Origin: Roseicella aerolata
GTDB taxonomy: Bacteria; Pseudomonadota; Alphaproteobacteria; Acetobacterales; Acetobacteraceae
Length of the DNA stretch: 64,000 nt
Direction: 5' to 3'
Assembly: GCF_020523605.1 (NCBI RefSeq)
Contig: NZ_JAJAQI010000028.1
Coordinates: 1 to 64,000, forward strand
The notes below the pieces were generated by a model. That model did no database searches and had not been told where the DNA came from. It saw nothing but the letters and a program-made list of their open reading frames with translations. The translations under genes were made by a program, and so were the position numbers. Positions within the stretch are counted from its first letter, which is position 1; the number at the start of each line of letters is the position of its first letter. Below, piece by piece: positions 50,780-58,965 of this stretch.

Positions 50780-51058
50780 ATGCTCTACCACGTCCGCATG
50801 GATGTGCGCGTGCCGCACGAGCTGGACCCCGCGCGGTTCGAGGCGCTGAAGGCCGAGGAGAAGGCCCGGGCCCAGGCGCTGCAGCGCGAGGGCAAGTGGC
50901 GCCACCTTTGGCGCATCGCCGGGCAATACGCCAATGTCAGCGTCTTCGACGTGGCGGACCACGACGAGCTGCACGCGATCCTCTCCACGCTGCCGCTCTT
51001 CCCCTTCATGGAGATCGCGGTGACGCCGCTCGCGCGGCATCCCTCGGCGATCGGCTGA
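50780..51058 (+). CDS. catC: Muconolactone delta-isomerase
   Basis: The 92-residue enzyme shifts the double bond of muconolactone to give beta-ketoadipate enol-lactone. It has the family start MLYHVRMDVRVP, KAEEKARAQALQREGKW, and the conserved WRIAGQYANVSVFDV and LFPFMEIAVTPLARHPSAI. Length is exactly that of the family, which forms decamers. The ATG follows a GGAGGAGAGG site and lies ten bases after catB. Confidence 0.93.
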   Translation: MLYHVRMDVRVPHELDPARFEALKAEEKARAQALQREGKWRHLWRIAGQYANVSVFDVADHDELHAILSTLPLFPFMEIAVTPLARHPSAIG

Positions 51059-51176
51059 CCCCCGCGCGCCGCCCCGGCGCGCCGTCCCGCAACCCGCCAG
51101 CTTCGGGCCGTCCCTCCACCGGCGGGGACGGGCGGCCTGCCACGACCCGCCGGTGCCTTCAGGAGGGAGACTTCAA

Positions 51177-52523
51177 GTGATCACGCAACGCAGCATCGAC
51201 ATCCAGGATGTCATTAACGCCCATCCCGTCTCACGCTTCCAGGGGCTGGTCATCGCGCTCTGCTTCCTGGTGGTGGCGATCGACGGCTTCGACACCGCCG
51301 CCGTCGGCTTCATCGCGCCGGCGCTGCGGGCGGAATGGGGCGTGACGCCGGCGCAACTCGCGCCGCTCTTCGGCGCCGGGCTGTTCGGCCTGATGGTCGG
51401 CGCCTTCGTCTTCGGCCCGCTGGCCGACAAGTGGGGCCGCAAGCCGGTGCTGGTGGCGACCACCGCCTTCTTCGGCGCGGCGACCGTCGCCTCGGCCTTC
51501 GCGCCCGATATCGAATGGCTGGTCGGCCTGCGCTTCGTCACCGGCATCGGCCTCGGCGGCGCCATGCCCGCGGCCATCACCCTGACTTCCGAATTCTGCC
51601 CGGAGCGCAAGCGGTCCAGCCTGGTGACGCTGATGTTCTGTGGCTTCACCATCGGCTCGGCGGCCGCGGGCCTCGCCGCCTCCCATATCGTCGCGGCCTA
51701 TGGCTGGCAGGGGCTGCTGGTGCTGGGCGGCGTGCTGCCGCTGCTGCTGGTGCCCGTCCTGTGGGTGCTGCTGCCGGAATCGCCGCGCTACCTGGCCCTG
51801 CGCGAGGCACCGTCGGCGCGGATCGCCGCCGTGCTGCGCCGGATCGCCCCGGGGGAGGCGCTGGAGGACGCGCGCTTCACCGGCGTGCGCAGGCCGCAGG
51901 GCTCGCCCATGCTGCAACTCTTCAAGGATGGCCTCGCCACCGGCACGCTGCTGATCTGGACCACCTTCTTCATGAGCCTGCTGGTCTTCTACCTGCTGTC
52001 CAGCTGGCTGCCGTTGCTGATCACCACGGCGGGCTTCTCGCTCAGGCATGCCTCGCTGATGGCGGCGACGCTGGCGACCGGCGGCACGGTCGGCGCCATC
52101 CTGATCGGCCGGCTGATGGACCGCTTCGACCCGCACCGGGTGCTGGCGGCGTCCTACCTGCTCGCCGGCGGCTTCGTCATGCTGCTCGGCAGCGCCACCG
52201 CGCAGCCCTGGCTGCTGGTCTTCGCCATCTTCGGCGCGGGCTTCGGTGTGGCCGGCGCCCAGGTGGGGGTGAATGCCCTGGCCGCGGCCTACTACCCGAC
52301 CGCGAGCCGCGCCACCGGCGTCTCCTGGGCCAATGCCGTGGGCCGCACCGGCTCGGTGCTCGGCTCCATGGTGGGCGGCGTCCTGCTCTCGATGGGCTGG
52401 GACCTTGCCACGGTCTTCACGGTCGCCGCGCTGCCGGCCTTCCTCGCCGGTGCGGCGATGCTGGCGAAGGGCGCGGCCCGCAAGCCGGTGCCGGCCGCCG
52501 CCCTTCCCGTCGCGGCCGAGTAG
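51177..52523 (+). CDS. MFS transporter for aromatic acids (BenK/PcaK-like)
   Basis: The 448-residue permease has 12 membrane segments. The AAHS (aromatic acid:H+ symporter) family markers are present: FLVVAIDGFDTAAVGFIAP in helix 1, GPLADKWGRKPVL after helix 2, and LPESPRYLAL before the middle loop. It should take up benzoate or a close relative with protons. GTG start at 51177 after a strong AGGAGGGA site. Its place after catABC fits the operon. Confidence 0.9.
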   Translation: MITQRSIDIQDVINAHPVSRFQGLVIALCFLVVAIDGFDTAAVGFIAPALRAEWGVTPAQLAPLFGAGLFGLMVGAFVFGPLADKWGRKPVLVATTAFFGAATVASAFAPDIEWLVGLRFVTGIGLGGAMPAAITLTSEFCPERKRSSLVTLMFCGFTIGSAAAGLAASHIVAAYGWQGLLVLGGVLPLLLVPVLWVLLPESPRYLALREAPSARIAAVLRRIAPGEALEDARFTGVRRPQGSPMLQLFKDGLATGTLLIWTTFFMSLLVFYLLSSWLPLLITTAGFSLRHASLMAATLATGGTVGAILIGRLMDRFDPHRVLAASYLLAGGFVMLLGSATAQPWLLVFAIFGAGFGVAGAQVGVNALAAAYYPTASRATGVSWANAVGRTGSVLGSMVGGVLLSMGWDLATVFTVAALPAFLAGAAMLAKGAARKPVPAAALPVAAE

Positions 52524-52589
52524 CCGCCCATACCGTTGCCGCCAGGGGGCGCGGGCAAGGCCACGCGCCCCCATCCCTGGGAGGACATC

Positions 52590-53444
52590 ATGGCCAGCCC
52601 CTGCATCATCTCCGTCGCCATCACCGGATCGGTGCCGCGCAAGAAGGACAATCCTGCCGTGCCGGTCACGCCGGCCGAGCAGATCGAGAGCACCCATGCG
52701 GCCTACGAGGCGGGTGCCTCGCTCGTCCACATCCATGTCCGCAACCCGGACGAGAGTCCGGCCTCCGACCCGGCGCTCTTCGCGCAGGTGCAAGAAGGGG
52801 TGAGGAAGTACTGCCCGGGCATGATCGTGCAGTTCTCGACCGGCGGGCGGGGCCGCGACCCCGCCGCGCGAGGCAGCGCGCTCTGCCTCAAGCCCGACAT
52901 GGCTTCGCTCTCGACCGGCTCGGTCAATTTCCCGACCATCGTCTACGAGAATTCCGCGGCGCTGGTCACCGACCTGGCGGGCAGGATGCGAGACAATGGA
53001 ATCCGACCGGAGATCGAGGTCTTCGACCTCTCGCACATCCACGGCGCCAGGCGGCTGGTCGAGGCCGGGTTGATGGATGAGCGGCCGCATGTGCAGTTCG
53101 TCATGGGCGTGAAGAACGCGATGCCTGCCGAGGAGCACCTGCTCGACATCCTGCTGGGCGAGCTTCGCCGCGTGCTGCCGAAGGCGACCTGGACTGCGGC
53201 CGGGATCGGCGCCGACCAGGCCCGGGTGATGGAATGGGTGCTGGCCCGCGGCGCGGACGGGGTCCGCACCGGGCTCGAGGACAACATCCGGGTCTCGAAG
53301 GAGCGCCTTGCCGCAAGCAATGCCGAGCTGGTCCGCCTTGCGGCTGACGCAATGGCCCGGCGTGGCCGGCGGCCGGCCACGCCGGAGGAAGCGCGCCGGC
53401 TCCTCGGGCTCGGCGCGCCAGGCTCCCGGTCGCCTCGGCCGTGA
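52590..53444 (+). CDS. Beta-keto-acid cleavage enzyme family protein (BKACE, DUF849)
   Basis: The 284-residue enzyme belongs to the BKACE/DUF849 family, which uses acetyl-CoA to convert a beta-keto acid into a CoA ester and acetoacetate. The metal ligands His47 and His49 (LVHIHVRNP) are present, with later STGSVNF, EVFDLSHI, MGVKNAM and ADGVRTGLEDN motifs. It closes the ben-cat operon, so beta-ketoadipate would be a natural substrate, giving acetoacetate and succinyl-CoA and bypassing CatIJ and a thiolase. The pathway assignment is inference. Confidence 0.85.
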   Translation: MASPCIISVAITGSVPRKKDNPAVPVTPAEQIESTHAAYEAGASLVHIHVRNPDESPASDPALFAQVQEGVRKYCPGMIVQFSTGGRGRDPAARGSALCLKPDMASLSTGSVNFPTIVYENSAALVTDLAGRMRDNGIRPEIEVFDLSHIHGARRLVEAGLMDERPHVQFVMGVKNAMPAEEHLLDILLGELRRVLPKATWTAAGIGADQARVMEWVLARGADGVRTGLEDNIRVSKERLAASNAELVRLAADAMARRGRRPATPEEARRLLGLGAPGSRSPRP

Positions 53445-53697
53445 ACCAGGCTGCTGGTCTGCCACGAGCGCGCGGGCCTGCGTCCTGCTCGGCCCGGTTG
53501 GTCGCCTTGTGGCACTGCCGCGGGATGTGGCGCCGGAGGCCGGGCGCCGATCCTGAAGGGCTGGGCGGGGCCGCCCGCGGTCTTCGGGGGCTTGCCCGCC
53601 TCCCCCCGCCGGCCCGACGGCATCGGGTTCGGTGGTCCGTGAGATCCCGCCACCGCCCGCGACCGCTCGCGGGCAGGGCAGCGGCGGGATGCCGTGC

Positions 53698-54912
53698 TCA
53701 GAAGCTGGCGCGGTACCGCAGGACCCCGAGCAGGCTGTTGGACTGCCCCCGCCGGCCCTCGTCCTCAAGCGGGTAGCGCGCATACTGGTAGCCGATATCG
53801 GCGCTGAAGCCCCAAAACAGCTCGCGCCCGGCCGAGATCTCCAGATAGCTCGCCGTCGGGACCGGGTTGACCGAACGCTTCCGCTGGTCGCGCTGCCAGG
53901 CGATGTTCGCGCGCCACGGCCCATAGGTCGTCTGCGCGCCGAGGGTGGTGAAGCGCCGCCGCTCGGAGACCGCGACCTCGGAAGGCAGGGAGCCGCCCTC
54001 ATCCTCGTCGAACAACTCGGGACCCGCTTCAAGGGGACGGCCGCCGGCACCGCGGAACTCGACATGCTCGGCGTAGAACAGCGTGCGCAGGTCGCGCTGC
54101 CAGGACACCTGGTAGCGGGCACCCGCGGCGTAGCCCCATTCCCGGTCCGTCCCGTCGCGCCCCGGACCGCGTGAGAGCAGCGCGAGGTGGTAGGAGAAGT
54201 TGGGCAGCCAGCCGATCCGGTCGCCATCCAGGGCAATGGCGAAATTGTCGAGCCGGCCGGTATTCCCGGCGCCGCCCTGGGCGCGGTAGTTCCGCCGGAA
54301 GCGCTCGAAATCCCCCTCGCAGCAGGGTTTGCGGGTGAAGGCGGTATTGGAGAAGAGGCTGGTGTCGAGGGTGAACACCGCCGCCGACAGGTCGTGCTCG
54401 CCGAAGCGCTCGCTGGAGATGACGGTCGCGGTGGCGCCGAAGCCGGCCGACTCCCGGATCAGGTAGGTCTCGTGTGCGCGGATCAGCGGCAGGATGCCCG
54501 GGAAGACGTGGTGCCCATAGCCGAAGGGGGCGGAGAACTTGCCGCCGAACAGGTTCAGCCGCTCCGTCGGCCGCCAGTTCAGGCTGAGGGTCTCGATATA
54601 GGCGCCCTGGTAACGCAGGCCGGTCCAGGTGCCGTTCGGCTCCACCTCGCCGACCGGCTCCACATGGAGCAAGCCCTGGATCGAGAATTGCGGCGAGAGA
54701 TGGAGGCCGCCCGCGATCTCGCCGAACAGGAAGCTGCTGGCGCCGCGCTGCCGCCGGTCCGTCGAGCCAGGGGTGCCGAGCGTGTAGAGACCGAGATTGG
54801 CCTCGCCCGCGATCTGCGGGAAGCCAACCCCGGGAGGGGCCGGCTGGGCCCGGGCCGGGGCGGCGCAGACAGCGAGAAGGCCGAGCGTCGCGGCCGCGAG
54901 GGTGAGGCGCAT
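53698..54912 (-). CDS. Outer-membrane beta-barrel protein paired with a zinc-type receptor
   Basis: The 404-residue protein has a signal peptide (LAAATLGLLAVCAAPARA) and a sequence of alternating short beta strands ending in an aromatic residue (VLRYRASF), as in outer-membrane barrels. LNLFGGKFSAPFGYGHHVFPG is its most conserved-looking stretch. The ATG overlaps the TGA of the receptor gene upstream (TGATG), so the two are coupled. In this place it might serve as a zinc-related outer-membrane channel; I recognise no named family. Confidence 0.7.
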   Translation of the reverse strand: MRLTLAAATLGLLAVCAAPARAQPAPPGVGFPQIAGEANLGLYTLGTPGSTDRRQRGASSFLFGEIAGGLHLSPQFSIQGLLHVEPVGEVEPNGTWTGLRYQGAYIETLSLNWRPTERLNLFGGKFSAPFGYGHHVFPGILPLIRAHETYLIRESAGFGATATVISSERFGEHDLSAAVFTLDTSLFSNTAFTRKPCCEGDFERFRRNYRAQGGAGNTGRLDNFAIALDGDRIGWLPNFSYHLALLSRGPGRDGTDREWGYAAGARYQVSWQRDLRTLFYAEHVEFRGAGGRPLEAGPELFDEDEGGSLPSEVAVSERRRFTTLGAQTTYGPWRANIAWQRDQRKRSVNPVPTASYLEISAGRELFWGFSADIGYQYARYPLEDEGRRGQSNSLLGVLRYRASF

Positions 54913-55886
54913 CACGCGTTCCCCCGCATCGCCGGCACCAGCAGGCCGACATTGTGGCGGAACATCGCCTCGTAGTTGGGGGCGGGCCCGTCCGGCGGCG
55001 AGAGCGCGTCGGCGTAGAGCCGCCCCGAGACACGCACGCCCGCCTCCTCGGCCAGCCGGCGCAGGACCGGGGCACTCCCCGGCGCATCCAGGAAGACGGC
55101 GGTGATGCCCTCCGCCCGCACCTGCCGGATCAGCGCCGCCACCTGCGCGGCCGAGGGCTGGCCCTCTGGCATGATGCCCTGCGCCGGCAGGAACCGGACG
55201 CCATAGGCATCGCCGAAATAGCCGAGGGCGTCGTGGCTGGTCACCACCTTCCGCCGCGCCGGGGGCACGGTTGCGATCTGCGCCCGTACCCACCCGTCCA
55301 GCGCCGCCAGGCGCTGGAGGTAGGCATCGGCGTTGCGACGGTAGAGGTCGGCGCCGGCCGGGTCGGCCGCCGCCAGCCCGGAAGCGATCGAACGGACATA
55401 GGCCTGGCCGAGGCGCAGGTCCTGCCAGCAATGCGGGTCGGCCACCTGCCGTGGGGGCACGTAGTGCTGTCGCCGCCGCGTCACCCCGTCGCCATGGTCG
55501 TGGCCGTGCTCGTGGTTCTCCATGCCGCGCGGCTGCACGCCATCCGTGGTCGTGACCACCGGCCCGGCATAGCCGGCGGACCGGATCAGGCGGTCGAACC
55601 ACGGCTCGAAGGCGAGGCCGTTGCGGACGACCAGACGCGCCTCCTGGATGGCCTGCACGTCCGAGGGGCGCGGCTGGAAGAGATGCGGATCGGCCTCCGG
55701 GCCCGCGATGCTCCGTATGGCGACGCGCCCGCCGCCAACCTCACGCACCATGTCGCCAAGGATGGAGAAGGAGGCGGTGACGGGGAGCCTCGCATCGGCG
55801 CGCGGGGTCTGCGCCACCACCTGCCGATGCGCAGCGGGGAGGGCGGCCGATGCCGCGGCCAGGGTGAGGAGCAGGCGGCGTCGCAT
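54912..55886 (-). CDS. Zinc/manganese-type ABC transporter periplasmic receptor (ZnuA-like)
   Basis: The 324-residue protein has a signal peptide and the cluster A-I fold of Zn/Mn receptors: FSILGDMVREVGG, ADPHLFQPRPSDV with a metal histidine, the His-rich loop ENHEHGHDHGDG typical of zinc receptors, VADPHCWQDLRLG, and TSHDALGYFGDAYGV. The acidic and His-rich loop favours zinc over manganese. ZnuB and ZnuC genes are not in the window, so this is a receptor without its permease here. A Zur-like palindrome lies 13 bases upstream. Confidence 0.87.
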   Translation of the reverse strand: MRRRLLLTLAAASAALPAAHRQVVAQTPRADARLPVTASFSILGDMVREVGGGRVAIRSIAGPEADPHLFQPRPSDVQAIQEARLVVRNGLAFEPWFDRLIRSAGYAGPVVTTTDGVQPRGMENHEHGHDHGDGVTRRRQHYVPPRQVADPHCWQDLRLGQAYVRSIASGLAAADPAGADLYRRNADAYLQRLAALDGWVRAQIATVPPARRKVVTSHDALGYFGDAYGVRFLPAQGIMPEGQPSAAQVAALIRQVRAEGITAVFLDAPGSAPVLRRLAEEAGVRVSGRLYADALSPPDGPAPNYEAMFRHNVGLLVPAMRGNA

Positions 55887-55894
55887 GGTGTCTC

Positions 55895-55914
55895 CGCGAT
55901 GTTATAACATTGCG
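55895..55914. promoter_or_regulatory. Zur-like palindrome upstream of the zinc receptor gene
   Basis: ATGTTATAACAT (55899-55910) is a perfect 12-bp palindrome, extended on both sides by CGC/GCG. It resembles the TGTTATAACA core of Zur boxes. It lies 13 bases before the ATG at 55886, where a repressor would block transcription or initiation. Confidence 0.75.
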
Positions 55915-56523
55915 TGTCGCCCTGATAGGGGATCGGGAGATCGAGGTCAAACGCCGCGGGCGCGAGGCGGGCAGGCAAGGCGTTGCGGGCCGCCAAAGGC
56001 ACCGAGCGTCATTGACCGGGAGGCTCGAGCCATGCCGCATGCGGTCCCGGGCGAGTGCAGGGCGGTCAGGCGGCCGCCGGGCGCTGCCGTGGCCGTCGCC
56101 AGCGCGCGTGCGAGTGCCGCATCCCGGATATCGGCAACCACTCCGTCGGATCCGCGGGAACCTCTGGAAGCCAATCGGCCCGGCACTCCGCCGGGTTGCG
56201 CGTCGGCCAGGGCGAGGTTGAGTTCGGCCCCTCGTGCAGCGTGTCGGCGACAGGGGAGCGCAACGTCGCCCGTGCCACCAGTGCTGCCAAGGCGTCCCGA
56301 CCTGCCATGCCATGCACCGGCAGGCACGCGCACGCTGTTCTGTGATGAGGAGATGGGGCCTGTCATCGCCATATCGATCAGGCAAACCGCCAGACGACCC
56401 AGGTTGCGGCTTCGCCGGCAACTCCTCCGCAGGAGGTAGGCCGCGTTGCCCGGGGCGGGCTGCTCACGAACCCGAACGTCTCGGCGGGCGGAGCGGCGCA
56501 GGCCCCGGCGCAGGAGCGCAATC
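55915..56523. other. About 610 bp without a recognisable gene
   Basis: The region follows the Zur-like site. Several open frames occur on both strands, the longest 220 codons on the minus strand, but none has recognisable protein features or a good ribosome site. It may hold the promoter of the small genes to the right. Confidence 0.45.
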
Positions 56524-56778
56524 ATGCCCACCCGCACGCAGACCAGTACCGTCGTGTTCCGGCGCCCCTTTTCCATGAAGAGCGCCGGGGGACCGCAGCC
56601 GGCCGGCACCTACACGGTCGAGACGGAGGAGGAAATGCTCGAGGGTCTCTCCTTCCCGGCCTACCGCCGTGTCTCGACCACGATCACGCGCCAGGCAAAC
56701 GGCGCCGGAGCACTCGTCCAGGTGCTGGCCGTCGATCCGCGCGAACTGGAAGAGGCGCAGGCGGCGGACCGCCTTTGA
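56524..56778 (+). CDS. Small conserved hypothetical protein
   Basis: The 84-residue protein begins TRTQTSTVVFRRPFSM and contains PAGTYTVETEEEMLEGLSFPAYRR. This pattern of a small protein of unknown function is common in Alphaproteobacteria such as Methylobacterium and Roseomonas. AGGAG precedes the ATG at 56524. It heads a set of small plus-strand genes. No function can be proposed. Confidence 0.7.
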   Translation: MPTRTQTSTVVFRRPFSMKSAGGPQPAGTYTVETEEEMLEGLSFPAYRRVSTTITRQANGAGALVQVLAVDPRELEEAQAADRL

Positions 56779-56845
56779 GGCGCCGTTGCGGTGGCCCGGC
56801 CGACCGGTGGCCGGGGATGTTTCGTCGCGCAGGGAGCCATCGGGC

Positions 56846-57145
56846 ATGACCGAGTTGAACACCAGGCCGATCGCGGTGCATCCACGGTGCGACGGCAGGC
56901 ATCTACGCTTCGAGATCGTGGACGATGGGCGCCGCATCGCCTGTGCCATCTCCCTGATGGCCCTTGAGGACCTGAGCGAGATGCGATGCTACAGGCCGAC
57001 CGATCAGCTCAGGTCCTTCGCCCTGGCACGCCGGCGGATCGAGGCCATTGCGCTGAACAAGATCAAGATGAAGGCCCAGGATGCGTCCGGCTTGCTGACC
57101 ATCTGGTCCGATGATGTCGATGATCTCCTGTCAAATGGCGGGTGA
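56846..57145 (+). CDS. Small DUF1488-like protein
   Basis: The 99-residue protein has the pattern RHLRFEIVDDGRRIACAISLMALEDL followed by a helical tail, which fits the DUF1488 family of small alphaproteobacterial proteins of unknown function. GGGAGC precedes the ATG at 56846. It follows the previous small gene by 67 bases. Confidence 0.6.
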   Translation: MTELNTRPIAVHPRCDGRHLRFEIVDDGRRIACAISLMALEDLSEMRCYRPTDQLRSFALARRRIEAIALNKIKMKAQDASGLLTIWSDDVDDLLSNGG

Positions 57146-57337
57146 TCCGCCGCGGCGCGGCGAGCAGACGGGTGGCGCCGGGGAAAGGCTGTCATCAGGC
57201 GATCCACCGCCCGGCGTCCAGGCACCGATGGCCTGGTCCACGCGATGTCCGAACGGGCCGGAGCCATCTGCTTCGCGCTTGCGGCACGGCAGGGCGACCG
57301 CGGGCCGCGAGACCGCGCAGGAAGGAGCCGGATCGCC

Positions 57338-57541
57338 ATGGCAGGCCTGATCGGGAAGCTGCTGGGCGCGATCCGCTATCGGCGGCGCTGGCGCATCCTG
57401 GCCGCCGCGGCCGAGGTTGCCGCCGACAAGGCGACGACGGAGCTTGACCGCCATGTGCGGGACCGCGGCCGCCGGCACAGGGCCGGCCAGCGATCCCTTG
57501 CCGAGCGGCCGCCCGCGTCGCGTATCCCCCGCAGCGGGTGA
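57338..57541 (+). CDS. Small basic protein of unknown function
   Basis: The 67-residue product begins MAGLIGKLLGAIRYRRRW and is rich in arginine, with an amphipathic helical centre (AAAAEVAADKATTELDRHV). A strong GGAAGGAG lies nine bases before the ATG. A minus-strand frame (57376-57804) overlaps it and also looks partly codon-biased, so only one of the two is likely real. Confidence 0.5.
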   Translation: MAGLIGKLLGAIRYRRRWRILAAAAEVAADKATTELDRHVRDRGRRHRAGQRSLAERPPASRIPRSG

Positions 57542-58055
57542 GTGAGCCCGGTCTCGGGCGACCTGCGAGGAGACCGCACCCCGCGCGTTCCTGAGATCGG
57601 TCCGTCCGCGGGCGCAGGCGGATCCTGGAACACGATCAGCTTCTCGTCCTGGAGCGGATCGCGGACGGGCGTGAACGCCCCGAAGCCTGGATCTGCCCTA
57701 CAAGCCATGAACCACAGCGGATCGCCTTCGGTTCTGAACGCCAATCCGCGGTAGCCGCCCTGGCGGTGATGGTGGCGCTGCTCACGCAGGATCGGCTCCG
57801 CCACGATCGGCGCCTGCCTTCCCGGTCCGGGTGCATTGCCCGGCAGCCTGCACCTGGACCACGCGACCCTGCTGCGGGTGACAGGCAGCGCGGGCGATCG
57901 CGCCTGCGGCAGTCGCCTCCTCCTGGTGTTGCCCGCGCTGCTTCCGCGCAGTTGCGCAGGACCGGCGGGGCGCCGGAGTTTCTCTCGGAACCGGATGCGC
58001 GGCAGGACCTTCGATCGCTGTCGCCAGCGAGATGCCGCGGCACAGGAGCTGCACC
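57542..58055. other. Gap with an uncertain minus-strand ORF
   Basis: About 510 bases with no firm gene. A 142-codon minus-strand frame at 57376-57804 (start MAEPILREQRHHHRQ, then YRGLAFRTEGDPLWFMACRA) has a good third-position GC bias over its first half and may be a real small gene or a remnant. An opposite frame over the same bases also reads plausibly (ERPEAWICPTSHEPQRIAFG) but has no start. Confidence 0.3.
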
Positions 58056-58868
58056 GTGACCATCATCGTTTCCGTGAAGATCAACGACGGCGTCGTCATG
58101 GCGGCCGACAGCGCGGGCACCATGGGCAGCGGGCAGGTCTATGCCCACGCCAACAAGATCACGAATCTCTGCGAGGGCCTGCCCATCGGGGCGATGTCCA
58201 CGGGGGCAGGCGGCATCGGCAACGAGTCCATCGAGACCCTCCTGAAGGATTTGCGGCGGCGCTTCGCCGGGCACGATCCGGCGCATCGCGATTGGCGCCT
58301 CGACCCCGAGCGCTACACGATGGAGCAGGTGGCCGGGCGGCTGCGCGCCTTCCTCTTCGAGGAGAAAGCCGCGCCCTGCCCGGAGCCGACCAACCTCCAG
58401 CTCCGGCTCTGCGGCTACTCCGCCGGCCGGCCGCTCGCCGAGGTGTGGGAGGTCAGCATGACGGGGCAGGCCTGCCCGCCGCCGCGCCGGATCATGGAGG
58501 AGACCAGCTTCGGCGTGTTGTGGGACGGACAGTACGAGGCGCTCAACCGGCTGATCCTCGGCCTCGGCTTCGATATCGGCGATGCGCTGGTGAAGCACGG
58601 CATGCCGCCACAGGAGGCCGGCCGGCTGCAGCAGGAACTGGTCCGCGACCTCTATGCGACGCTGTCGGTTCCCGCCATGCCGATCCAGGACGCGATCGAA
58701 CTGGCGCGCTTCCTGGTGGAGACCACGATCGGCTTCGTCCGCTTCGCCGTCTTCCTGCCGAAGAGCGTCGGCGGCGCGGTCGAGATCGCCGCCATCACCA
58801 AGCACGAAGGCTTCCGCTGGGTGCAGCGGAAGAGCTTCTACCCCGCCGGGATCCGCCAGGAGGGCTGA
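58056..58868 (+). CDS. Proteasome-fold Ntn hydrolase, stand-alone
   Basis: The 270-residue protein starts with a GTG after AGGAG, so removal of the initiator Met would leave Thr as the N-terminus: TIIVSVKINDGVVMAADSAG. Counting that Thr as residue 1, Asp17 (AADSAGT) and Lys33 (ANKITNL) fall exactly where the proteasome beta-subunit and HslV active site has them. The rest includes GAMSTGAGGIGNES and a long C-terminal extension. It belongs to the proteasome/Anbu-like superfamily, but there is no HslU, ATPase or partner gene nearby. Substrate unknown. Confidence 0.78.
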   Translation: MTIIVSVKINDGVVMAADSAGTMGSGQVYAHANKITNLCEGLPIGAMSTGAGGIGNESIETLLKDLRRRFAGHDPAHRDWRLDPERYTMEQVAGRLRAFLFEEKAAPCPEPTNLQLRLCGYSAGRPLAEVWEVSMTGQACPPPRRIMEETSFGVLWDGQYEALNRLILGLGFDIGDALVKHGMPPQEAGRLQQELVRDLYATLSVPAMPIQDAIELARFLVETTIGFVRFAVFLPKSVGGAVEIAAITKHEGFRWVQRKSFYPAGIRQEG

Positions 58869-58965
58869 GGCGGGGCGGCAGCGCGGGCGCGCGATCTTCC
58901 ATCGGGACCGCTGCGCCGCATATGCCGGCCGCGGCCCGTCGCGGCGCGCCACTCCCGGAGGCCCA

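Noticed and set aside
55947-56609. 220-codon minus-strand ORF in the gap right of the zinc receptor
   Set aside because: Composition and residue pattern are those of a shadow frame, with no ribosome site or family.
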